DNA of 64,000 nucleotides from Cellvibrionaceae bacterium 1162T.S.0a.05 (GTDB lineage Bacteria > Pseudomonadota > Gammaproteobacteria > Pseudomonadales > Cellvibrionaceae). A program made the translations under genes and the position numbers. The notes under the pieces are model-generated. The model was not told where the DNA came from. It was given only the letters and a program-made list of their open reading frames with translations, and did not search any database. The stretch is from NCBI GenBank assembly GCA_000964245.1, contig LANB01000001.1, positions 2,322,392-2,386,391 of the forward strand, written 5' to 3'. Position 1 is the stretch's first letter, and every line of letters starts with the position of its first letter. Below, piece by piece: positions 56,974-64,000 of the stretch.

Positions 56974-59151
56974 ATGTTAGCAGGCAATAAGAAAAAAATT
57001 TTGAATGTCGCCGCATTGTTATTACTCGGTTTGTGGGGGAGTGTTGTGTGGGCACAAAAAGTGAGCCTTGTCTATGACAATGCCTCTGCACAAGCGAGCT
57101 ATGCAGCAAGAAAACTGACGGCAACACTCCTGCAACAGGGGTATCAACTCTCGCGCAGCTCAAGCGACTACGATTTCATGCTGAGTTTTTCTGTTCATCC
57201 AGAACGCTTGAGCGCAGAAGCCTTTCAGATTATTCCACAAGGTCGTGTTATTACAATTTATGGTGGTGATAATCGAGGCATGATCTATGGCGTTCTCGCA
57301 CTGGTTGAGCAAGTCGAGCAAGGCATCAAACTTGCGGCTATTCAAGCGCAGGAAGAAAAGCCTGCTATGGCTTTCCGTGGCATTAAATACAATTTACCGT
57401 GGGAGACCTATCGCCCCAGTTCGGCGTTGGATCAACACATTCCTACTGCCCGCGACCCAAAATATTGGGAAGCCTTTCTGGATATGATGGTGGCGAATCG
57501 CTTTAATGTTGTAAGCCTTTGGAATATGAACCCGTACACCTATATGATCAAGGCCGGTAATTTTCCGGAAGGAAGCCCCTGGTCCGAGAGGGAGCACAAA
57601 AAATGGCAAGCCCTTTACCGCGACATATTTCGTATGGCGAAAGAGCGCGCGCTTGATACTTACATCGTGCACTGGAGTATTTTCTTCAGTAAAGAATTCT
57701 CGGAAGCGCATCAATTGGCCGGGCAAAATTATTATCCGCATTACTATGTTGAAGGTGATACTTCGGAATTGGTTCGGCGATATTTACGAGAAAGTGTTCG
57801 CCAAACGCTCGAAGAGTATCCCGACCTGGACGGTATCGGCATATCCCACGGTGAAGGTATGGCGGGTATGACGCCGTTGGAACGCCAGCAGTGGATGGAT
57901 GATGTCTTGATTGCCGGGATGCTGGAAGCTGATAGGCCGGTTAAAATTATTCATCGAGTTCCCTTTTCCTCTGGTAAATCGTCTGACCCGGGTGTCAGTA
58001 AAAATGTCGAAGAAGTCACGCGTGCAGCAATGGAAAAGTTGGAAGACCGTTTTGAAGGCCCCATTTGGGTAGAAATGAAATTCAATTGGTCGCATGGGCA
58101 TAGCACGCCGAACCTGGAAAAGGTTCACGGTGGGAAGTTAGGGGATACCTATTTTGATCCGCTCCCTGAAAACTACAAGGTGGTGTGGCAAATTCGTAAC
58201 GAAGATTTCTTCGCATTGCGTTGGGGGGTGCCGAGTTTTATTCGTCAACATATTGCATTGAATGGTAAAGCGGCTTACGTTGGGGGATATTTTATAGGGT
58301 CTGAAACCTATATTCCTGGGCTTGATTATTTTACAGCGGACGGTAAAAAGAAAAGTTGGCGTTGGGCCTTTGAACGCCAGTGGTTATTTTATAAATTGTG
58401 GGGGCGCTTACTCTACAATCCGGAGACGCCCGACGCTGTTTTTGAAAACGAATTTGTGCACCGCTATGGTGAGCAGGCAAAAAATTTATTGAATGCCTAT
58501 TCCCTCGCGTCTTCAACACAGCTGCGTTTTGCTTCCTTGTATGATTCCCGTTGGGATTTCACGATATACAGTGAGGGCTTGCTTGCGTTAATGGGTGATT
58601 ACATGCGTTACATTACCGTTGATGATTTAATTGCCCAGCCAACGATGGCCAGTGAATATGTGAATGTAGAAGACTATGTTGCCAGTAAAATTCGTGGCGA
58701 GGACTTTTCAGTCGACAGGGTGACTCCGCCAATTCTGGCAGCGAATCTTGAACGAGACTGCCTACGGGCCCTTACCTTGGTGGAAAACATCAAAGTAGGT
58801 GGCAATGTTGCATTAGAATATGAAGTGGCTGATATAAAAGCCTGGTCCTTATTGGGCCTGCACCTGGCAGAAAAAATTCGCGGTGCACTTGCTCTTCAAG
58901 CTTATCGTTTACAGGGAAATCAGACAGACAAGGACAATGCGATCAACCATTTGCAAAATGGCCTGGCTTACTGGGATGAATTGGTGGCATTGACTCGCCC
59001 CTTGTACAAGGATATGCGCCTGACACACTATAATCATAACTTCTTCGAGGCGAATGATGACAACCTTTTTCACTGGGCCCTGATACGTCATGAGGTGGCC
59101 GAGGATGTAAAAAGGGCAAGAGAAGCCGTTTATCAAGCAGCAAATGAATAG
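56974..59151 (+). CDS. Secreted glycoside hydrolase-like protein with GH67-type N-domain and TIM barrel
   Basis: The ATG at 56974 (after AAGGGGAG) gives 725 residues with a signal peptide ending near VVWAQ; an upstream in-frame start at 56929 is less likely. The N-terminal alpha/beta domain (about 25-125) contains VITIYGGDNRGMIYGVLALV, as in alpha-glucuronidase and hexosaminidase N-domains. The TIM barrel (about 130-480) has AFRGIKYNLPWETYRPS, LDGIGISHGEGMAGM and WVEMKFNWSHGHSTPN. The C-terminal part is helical. It could be an alpha-glucuronidase-related enzyme acting on glucuronoxylan, but the family is uncertain. Confidence 0.65.
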   Translation: MLAGNKKKILNVAALLLLGLWGSVVWAQKVSLVYDNASAQASYAARKLTATLLQQGYQLSRSSSDYDFMLSFSVHPERLSAEAFQIIPQGRVITIYGGDNRGMIYGVLALVEQVEQGIKLAAIQAQEEKPAMAFRGIKYNLPWETYRPSSALDQHIPTARDPKYWEAFLDMMVANRFNVVSLWNMNPYTYMIKAGNFPEGSPWSEREHKKWQALYRDIFRMAKERALDTYIVHWSIFFSKEFSEAHQLAGQNYYPHYYVEGDTSELVRRYLRESVRQTLEEYPDLDGIGISHGEGMAGMTPLERQQWMDDVLIAGMLEADRPVKIIHRVPFSSGKSSDPGVSKNVEEVTRAAMEKLEDRFEGPIWVEMKFNWSHGHSTPNLEKVHGGKLGDTYFDPLPENYKVVWQIRNEDFFALRWGVPSFIRQHIALNGKAAYVGGYFIGSETYIPGLDYFTADGKKKSWRWAFERQWLFYKLWGRLLYNPETPDAVFENEFVHRYGEQAKNLLNAYSLASSTQLRFASLYDSRWDFTIYSEGLLALMGDYMRYITVDDLIAQPTMASEYVNVEDYVASKIRGEDFSVDRVTPPILAANLERDCLRALTLVENIKVGGNVALEYEVADIKAWSLLGLHLAEKIRGALALQAYRLQGNQTDKDNAINHLQNGLAYWDELVALTRPLYKDMRLTHYNHNFFEANDDNLFHWALIRHEVAEDVKRAREAVYQAANE

Positions 59152-59292
59152 CAGTTTGATAAGTAGCAAGGAGTTTGCATAATCTCTCACAGCCGGGTGG
59201 TCCCTTTTGTTGCTACTACTGTCAGCTGCGCCCTGTTCGCATGACGTCGATAGCGCTAGAATAGCGGCCTTCTACGAAATGAGACCTGTACA

Positions 59293-59703
59293 ATGGTAAA
59301 GAAAATCTTTTGGGCTGCGATTGCTGTATTGCTATTAGTGATAGTGGGTTTGTATTGGGCCATTCAGGTAAAGAGTCGGGTTGCAAAAGACATTCATGCA
59401 TTTGTAAGCGCGGCGCAGAAGGATGTGCCGCGTTTTATTGATGAATTTACGTATCTCGAAAATGTTCTGGCTGAAGGCAAGGCAATTTATTTTAATTATC
59501 TCATTGCAGGAGAAGGCGTTGAAGTTGAAGGGCGTCAACAAGAGCTCGAACACGTGTTTAACCTGGCTATGTGTGAAACCACATACAGAAAAACCTTGCT
59601 AGAGAATAACGTTATAGTCGTATTTCGCTATAAAAATGATAAAGATCAAGTCCGTGAATACACCTTTTCATTGAAAGATTGTCAAGAACCTGCAAAACAA
59701 TAA
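59293..59703 (+). CDS. Hypothetical small single-span protein
   Basis: A 136-residue protein with one N-terminal span (about residues 4-25, IFWAAIAVLLLVIVGLYWAI) and a periplasmic domain of about 110 residues ending in KDCQEPAKQ. Two cysteines (MCETTYR and KDCQEP) could form a disulfide. No family was recognised. It converges on the GGDEF-EAL gene with a 10-bp gap. Confidence 0.75.
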   Translation: MVKKIFWAAIAVLLLVIVGLYWAIQVKSRVAKDIHAFVSAAQKDVPRFIDEFTYLENVLAEGKAIYFNYLIAGEGVEVEGRQQELEHVFNLAMCETTYRKTLLENNVIVVFRYKNDKDQVREYTFSLKDCQEPAKQ

Positions 59704-59713
59704 ACGCTTTCAC

Positions 59714-61879
59714 TTACTTCGCAAATGCGACGAGATCTTCAACCTTTTGGGGGCGCCCGGTATAAAAGCCTTGTATTTTTTGGCAGCCAACTGAATGAAG
59801 GTAGGCAAGTTGTTCTTCGGATTCGATTCCTTCGCCGACAACTTCCAGGCCGAGATTTTTCACCAGAGTCACAATTCCCTCAACAATGCGTTGGTCGGGC
59901 TTGGAATCCACAACATCTTTTACAAAGGCTCTATCAAGCTTGACGCAATCAACTTTAAATTCTTTCAGGTAGCTTAATGACGAATAGCCCGTGCCAAAAT
60001 CATCGAGAGCGATAGTAACGCCCATTTCACGTAGTTTTTCCAGTGTGGCGCGTGTGTGTTCAAGGTTTTTAATAAAGAGTGACTCAGTGACTTCCATAAT
60101 AAAACTGGAAGCAGGAACCTTGTTTTTTTCAAAGGTGGTCTTAAAAGAAGTGACCATTTCCGGAATATGAAATTGCGATGGCGATAAGTTTACCGATATT
60201 TTAATTTCACGAGAATTAATTTTTTGTAGCTTGGGTAAATCCAGACAGCATTGGTGTAAGACCATTTCACCCAGCTCATGTATTAGGCCGCGATCTTCAG
60301 CGATGGATATGAATATGTCGGGAGAAATTGTACCATACTTGGGGTGGTTCCATCGCGCTAGCGCTTCGTAGGCCACAACTTCGTAGTTGCTGCTGAGCAC
60401 CTGAGGTTGATACACAATGTAAATTTCATTTTGTGCAAGTGCCTTGCGTAAGTCGCCTTCCAATGTGCGGTAATATTCAATTTCGGCTGCCATTTTATCT
60501 TCAAAAAACGCAAAATGAACACCGCGGTTTTGTTTGGTTTTATAGAGTGCAATATCAGCAAACTTTAATGCCGTCTCCAAATCGAATTCATTTTTATCCG
60601 AGATATGAATACCTGCACTGCTCCCGATAAAAAGCTCCAGCCCATCGATATGGATCATATCCTGGATGCTATTGGTCATTCTGTCACAGAGTCGCTCGCA
60701 ACTTGACCTTAGATCGTTTTCTCCGAAAATGGAAATTGCAAATTCATCACCACCAATACGAGAGAGGTAGGCGTCGAGCGGAAGCGCATTTTGTATCCGT
60801 GCTGCAACAGTTTGTAGCACCTTGTCGCCAACATCGTGGCCAAAATAGTCGTTGACACCTTTAAAGCCATTTAAATCGAGAATAATTAAAGCAATTTGTG
60901 ATTGTTCGTCACTTTTGGTTTTTAAGCGGTGGAGAACATTCTCCGTGAAAGCCTTACGATTGAGGACTTGCGTTAAATTATCATGCGCCGCCATATATTT
61001 AAGGTGGGCAGTGCGCTCTTCTACGCGTTTCTCAAGGTCTTGTTTTGCGCAAATTAATTCTTCTTCGATTTGCTTGCGTTCGCTAATGTCTTGCAAGGTG
61101 CCGATATACTCAACGACGTTACCTTGCGAGGATAGAAGAGGTTCGCCTATTTCCATAACATGACGAACCTCGCCATCAGCACGGATAATGCTGTATTCGA
61201 TTTTGTAGCCTATCGCTTTCCGTTTAGCATCCTTTAAGCAATGTTCAAGGCGATCTCGGTCATCGGGGTGAACGACCTTTTCCAGGCGTTTATGCATAAC
61301 TGCGAATGCGTCCTGAATATCACAGCCGAGTATCTGTGCGAATTCTTCAGAACAGGAAATCAGGCAGCGATCCTGCAAGGACCAGCGCCAATTCCCTAAC
61401 TGTGCAAGAGATTGCGCCTGTGCAAGGGCTTCCTCGGCGATACTCTGTTTGGTGACCTCAAAAGCGAGGCAGCCCAAACCGATAATTTTGTCAGCGTCAT
61501 TCTTTACAGGGAACCGCAATTCATCATGCATCTCGATACGGCTCCCGGTACCACAGGGAACCACACGACGGAGGCCGTTTTCATCCATGACCTTTTTATC
61601 GAGCGCGCGAACGCGTTGAGCGCGATCTTCATCAAATATATCTTCGGGGCGGGCGTGTAGAAGTTGTTCTCGACTAAAGCCAATGATGTTTTCGAAGCGT
61701 TTGTTGACATAGAGATAGTGACTATCGGCATCCTTGAACCACAGATCGCAATCAACGTATTCATCAAGAGCGCGTAGCCAGGCTTCGTATAGTGCACAGC
61801 GTTCGCGAAGGTCCCTTAGCTCCTCCTCGATGCTCAGGCCGCTGTTCTGGTTAGCGATTTTTTTTTTGTTTTTGCTCAT
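59714..61879 (-). CDS. PAS-GGDEF-EAL protein (cyclic-di-GMP signalling)
   Basis: The ATG at 61879 gives 721 residues; a GTG at 61906 is possible. Two PAS-like sensory regions (about 35-140 and 155-275) are followed by GGDEF (about 290-455) and EAL (about 470-715). GGDEF is intact (RIGGDEFAISIF). The EAL domain has YEALARWNHP, NLSPSQFHI, MEVTESLF and ALDDFGTGYSSLSYL, and KLDRAFV and EGIESEEQ follow, so both synthesis and breakdown of c-di-GMP look possible. No membrane span is evident, so it is likely cytoplasmic. The signal sensed is unknown. Confidence 0.93.
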   Translation of the reverse strand: MSKNKKKIANQNSGLSIEEELRDLRERCALYEAWLRALDEYVDCDLWFKDADSHYLYVNKRFENIIGFSREQLLHARPEDIFDEDRAQRVRALDKKVMDENGLRRVVPCGTGSRIEMHDELRFPVKNDADKIIGLGCLAFEVTKQSIAEEALAQAQSLAQLGNWRWSLQDRCLISCSEEFAQILGCDIQDAFAVMHKRLEKVVHPDDRDRLEHCLKDAKRKAIGYKIEYSIIRADGEVRHVMEIGEPLLSSQGNVVEYIGTLQDISERKQIEEELICAKQDLEKRVEERTAHLKYMAAHDNLTQVLNRKAFTENVLHRLKTKSDEQSQIALIILDLNGFKGVNDYFGHDVGDKVLQTVAARIQNALPLDAYLSRIGGDEFAISIFGENDLRSSCERLCDRMTNSIQDMIHIDGLELFIGSSAGIHISDKNEFDLETALKFADIALYKTKQNRGVHFAFFEDKMAAEIEYYRTLEGDLRKALAQNEIYIVYQPQVLSSNYEVVAYEALARWNHPKYGTISPDIFISIAEDRGLIHELGEMVLHQCCLDLPKLQKINSREIKISVNLSPSQFHIPEMVTSFKTTFEKNKVPASSFIMEVTESLFIKNLEHTRATLEKLREMGVTIALDDFGTGYSSLSYLKEFKVDCVKLDRAFVKDVVDSKPDQRIVEGIVTLVKNLGLEVVGEGIESEEQLAYLHSVGCQKIQGFYTGRPQKVEDLVAFAK

Positions 61880-62053
61880 TCCATTCCCAAATAGGATGTT
61901 TCTCACGACAGTCTAGCTGAGCAACCGGCAATAACCAGCATAAAGCCTGTTAATCATTGCCGTTTTTTTGTATTACTTATGCCCTAATATTCTATACAAA
62001 TTGATTTTCCAGTATAGATGTTATTTTGAAACCCCAAGCAAGGAAAAAGCAAT

Positions 62054-63352
62054 ATGAATACATTAACGCACTTTTTAGGCCTTACGTTGTTGTCCCTTTC
62101 GCTTGTCGCCCAGGCAGGAAGTTTAAAGTCGCACAGCGTTGATCTCGTAAACGTGTTTAGCGCTGTCGATATGATGGAGCAGGAGCTGATATTAATAAAC
62201 CTGGATACCGATGAAATGATTCAGGCGAAGCTGGACGGTTTACCTGGATGGCCGGGAGGGACACCGCAACACACAGTTATCACGCCGGATGCACAGGTTC
62301 TGTATATCACTACTGACTCCAGTGACCAGGCTCCCTCCAGTATAGTCGTAGTGGAGATCAAAAAACTCGATTGGGGAACGGGGGAGTTAAAGTTAAAAGT
62401 GAGAAAGAGTCTCACGGTAGCTGCAGCGGGTTCAACATCCTCTTTTCTGGTTCCGACCCAAGTCGACCCTTCACAGCCGATCGCAGCCTGGACCCAACCA
62501 CAAAATGTACAGCTGCATGGGCCAACTCTCCTGCCCCATTCGAATTTTGTGTACTTCACGCAGTGGACTAACGATCTGATCCGAGTCGTCGATACCGATA
62601 AAAACCGACTGGCCGATGTTGAACCCCTGAGCTTTCCCAGCGTAAGCAACAATACCCACGGCGTATTTTTTAACAAATCAGGAACGCGAGCTTTGGGAAC
62701 GGGCTACTACTACGATAATGCCGATATCGATTTATACCGCGTTGATAAACAGACTGGCGACTTACAGTTTGAACTCAGCATTCCCTTACAGGAAGGGGAC
62801 GATTACGCGGCCTTTACCCACTACGTAACCTGGTTGGATGAACGTTTCGCAGTGACGGCGAGTATGCAATTTGCTGCGACCTCTCTTACGCCGGGAGGCA
62901 GTAATGTGATTCCCCCGAGTGTATGGCTAATTGATACTTACGAGGGCAGTGCCGAGAAAATCCTGGACGCGACCTTTTCCGTTGCGGGAAATGGCGTTTT
63001 ACGATCACCATCCGATATTCAGTTTGGCTCCGGAAAGTTGATACTGGCTGAAGAAGATACTTTGGACGACAACTTCGGGGACGACGGTTTTATCAGCATT
63101 TTTGATTTCAGTGACCGCCAGAATCCGGTTTTGCAAACGCGTTTGACGCCAGGGCTTGAGCTGCCCGCAGATTTTCGTGTTGCGCACGGTATTTCAGTGT
63201 CGGCAGATGAACGCTTTGCCATGGTAGTGAGTTATGCATCGGCCTACATCATCAAAATTGATTTAAATACAAATGAGGTGGTCGCCGTATTCGGAACAGC
63301 CGACGGTGTGACCATGCCTCATGGGGGATTTATATCGGGCGGTTTGCGTTAG
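62054..63352 (+). CDS. Exported beta-propeller-like protein of unknown function
   Basis: A 432-residue protein with a signal peptide (MNTLTHFLGLTLLSLSLVAQA). Repeated blade-like stretches occur, e.g. HTVITPDAQVLYITTDSSDQ, NTHGVFFNKSGTRALGTGYY and AHGISVSADERFAMVVSYAS near the C-terminus. They resemble YncE/lactonase-type propellers. No catalytic motif was recognised. A perfect 12-bp hairpin follows the stop. It shares no operon with its neighbours. Confidence 0.7.
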   Translation: MNTLTHFLGLTLLSLSLVAQAGSLKSHSVDLVNVFSAVDMMEQELILINLDTDEMIQAKLDGLPGWPGGTPQHTVITPDAQVLYITTDSSDQAPSSIVVVEIKKLDWGTGELKLKVRKSLTVAAAGSTSSFLVPTQVDPSQPIAAWTQPQNVQLHGPTLLPHSNFVYFTQWTNDLIRVVDTDKNRLADVEPLSFPSVSNNTHGVFFNKSGTRALGTGYYYDNADIDLYRVDKQTGDLQFELSIPLQEGDDYAAFTHYVTWLDERFAVTASMQFAATSLTPGGSNVIPPSVWLIDTYEGSAEKILDATFSVAGNGVLRSPSDIQFGSGKLILAEEDTLDDNFGDDGFISIFDFSDRQNPVLQTRLTPGLELPADFRVAHGISVSADERFAMVVSYASAYIIKIDLNTNEVVAVFGTADGVTMPHGGFISGGLR

Positions 63353-63706
63353 TCTTTTAATGTTGTTTTGTTGTGCGCCGCTGATGGCGCACAACAATTA
63401 TAGTGAAGAATTCGAATTCGCTTAGACAGTTTTTTTTCAAAAAACGGATCGCTATCAGAAAGCGTTATTTTAAATGTTTGGCGTTAAAAATAACAATTTA
63501 TGCGAGGCTGCATTGTTATAAAGTATAGACCGAAAAAATAAAAATAATTAATCGCTAAGACTCAAATATTCTTATTTATATTCGAAAGTTTACCAAGCTG
63601 TTTTAACTAAAATTTTCTGAAAATTCATTTCTCCGTTTATCAATTTCCTTTTGCCGATTATCCATGACAGGGTTCACTTTTTTACATTTCAGGTAATACT
63701 GAATGC
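63353..63706 (+). other. Gene-free region before the pseudopilin gene
   Basis: After the hairpin the region is strongly AT-rich and has no coding ORF. It presumably contains the pseudopilin promoter, but no clear -35/-10 or sigma-54 element was found. Confidence 0.5.
63368..63397 (+). terminator. 12-bp perfect hairpin after the propeller gene
   Basis: TTGTTGTGCGCC (63368-63379) and GGCGCACAACAA (63386-63397) pair exactly over 12 bp with a 6-base loop. The flanks are A/T-rich but lack a long T-run. Confidence 0.7.
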
Positions 63707-64000
63707 ATGAAAATTAAACGTACTCGCGGTTTTAGCCTACTCGAACTTCTTGTTTCACTTGCAGTGCTCGCAATTATTACGGGGATTGCGGTGCCAAGCA
63801 TGTCGGAAATCATTCGTAACAATCGAATTGATGCCATAAACCAATCTCTCTTTACTACAATTGTTGCAGCGCGGAGTGAAGCGGTTTCACGAAATCAAAA
63901 TGTGGTTGTCTGTAAAAGCCCGAATGGAATTTTTTGTGCCACAACCAATTCCTGGGAGCAAGGGTGGTTAACCTATGTTGATGTTGCCGGTGACGGGGTT
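63707..64000 (+). CDS. GspH/FimT-family minor pseudopilin, N-terminal part
   Basis: Ninety-eight codons are in the window and the gene continues beyond it. The leader MKIKRTRG is followed by FSLLELLVSLAVLAIITGIA, with Gly-1, Phe+1 and Glu+5 for PilD processing. The next segment, AARSEAVSRNQNVVVCK, and the WEQGWLTYVD motif match FimT/FimU/GspH minor pilins. The minor pilin operon (fimU-pilV-pilW-pilX-pilE) may follow. Confidence 0.93.
   Translation, partial: MKIKRTRGFSLLELLVSLAVLAIITGIAVPSMSEIIRNNRIDAINQSLFTTIVAARSEAVSRNQNVVVCKSPNGIFCATTNSWEQGWLTYVDVAGDGV

Overview
The window is chromosomal DNA from a gammaproteobacterium, most likely a Cellvibrionales relative (Cellvibrio / Saccharophagus / Teredinibacter type). 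The evidence is the gene order: the division and cell-wall cluster running into lpxC, an M23 peptidase and secA; pilD-pilC-pilB opposed to pilA; and nadC, DUF1631, ampD, ampE as in Pseudomonas. Secreted carbohydrate-active enzymes add to this. The placement is inference from synteny and protein style, with no database search. No tRNA, rRNA, CRISPR array or complete insertion sequence was found.

Layout. 1-12.4 kb: end of the dcw cluster (ftsW partial, murG, murC, ddlB, ftsQ, ftsA, ftsZ), then lpxC, an M23 peptidase and secA. 12.4-15.5 kb: argJ, a Nudix-ThiE-like fusion, yacG, coaE. 15.5-20.1 kb: type IV pilus pilD, pilC, pilB (minus strand) facing pilA (plus strand) with a sigma-54-like promoter. 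20.1-38.4 kb: an accessory region between pilA and nadC. It holds a six-gene glycan/membrane cluster (GT-C/TMTC-like protein, DPM-like GT2, pyruvyl transferase, asparagine-synthase-like protein, flippase-like membrane protein, acyltransferase), then a minus-strand Rhs polymorphic-toxin-like locus and a GT4. 38.4-46.8 kb: nadC, an aspartic protease, DUF1631, ampD, ampE, ampG, an alkyltransferase-like protein and fxsA. 47-53.3 kb: groES-groEL, sodB, a PuuD-like membrane protein, a coiled-coil protein, class I fumarase, phhB. 53.3-59.2 kb: a secreted carbohydrate-active group (TIM-barrel hydrolase, carboxylesterase, GH67-like protein). 59.3-64 kb: a small membrane protein, a PAS-GGDEF-EAL protein, a beta-propeller-like exported protein, and the start of a GspH/FimT minor pseudopilin.

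How genes work together. The first block makes peptidoglycan precursors, the divisome, lipid A and the Sec motor. AmpD and AmpG, 1.3 kb apart, recycle muropeptides. PilB, PilC, PilD and PilA form the pilus core; the GT-C and GT2 genes just after pilA could glycosylate pilin, though this is inferred from family and position only.

The most unusual material: (1) an Rhs protein split into separate genes, in which a 1830-residue Rhs/LamG protein lacks the usual core and the core restarts in a gene joined by a TGATG overlap; (2) a second core module whose toxin tail is cut by an in-frame TAG, while 43 further codons run on to a GTGA overlap with the next gene; (3) an XRE regulator ending at a correctly phased A AAA AAG heptamer, where a -1 shift would add 24 residues; (4) in the gene-free ampE-ampG gap, a sigma-70-like promoter, a perfect CTGT-N8-ACAG LexA box and a 14-bp inverted repeat followed by a pyrimidine tract, which together look like an SOS-controlled small RNA.
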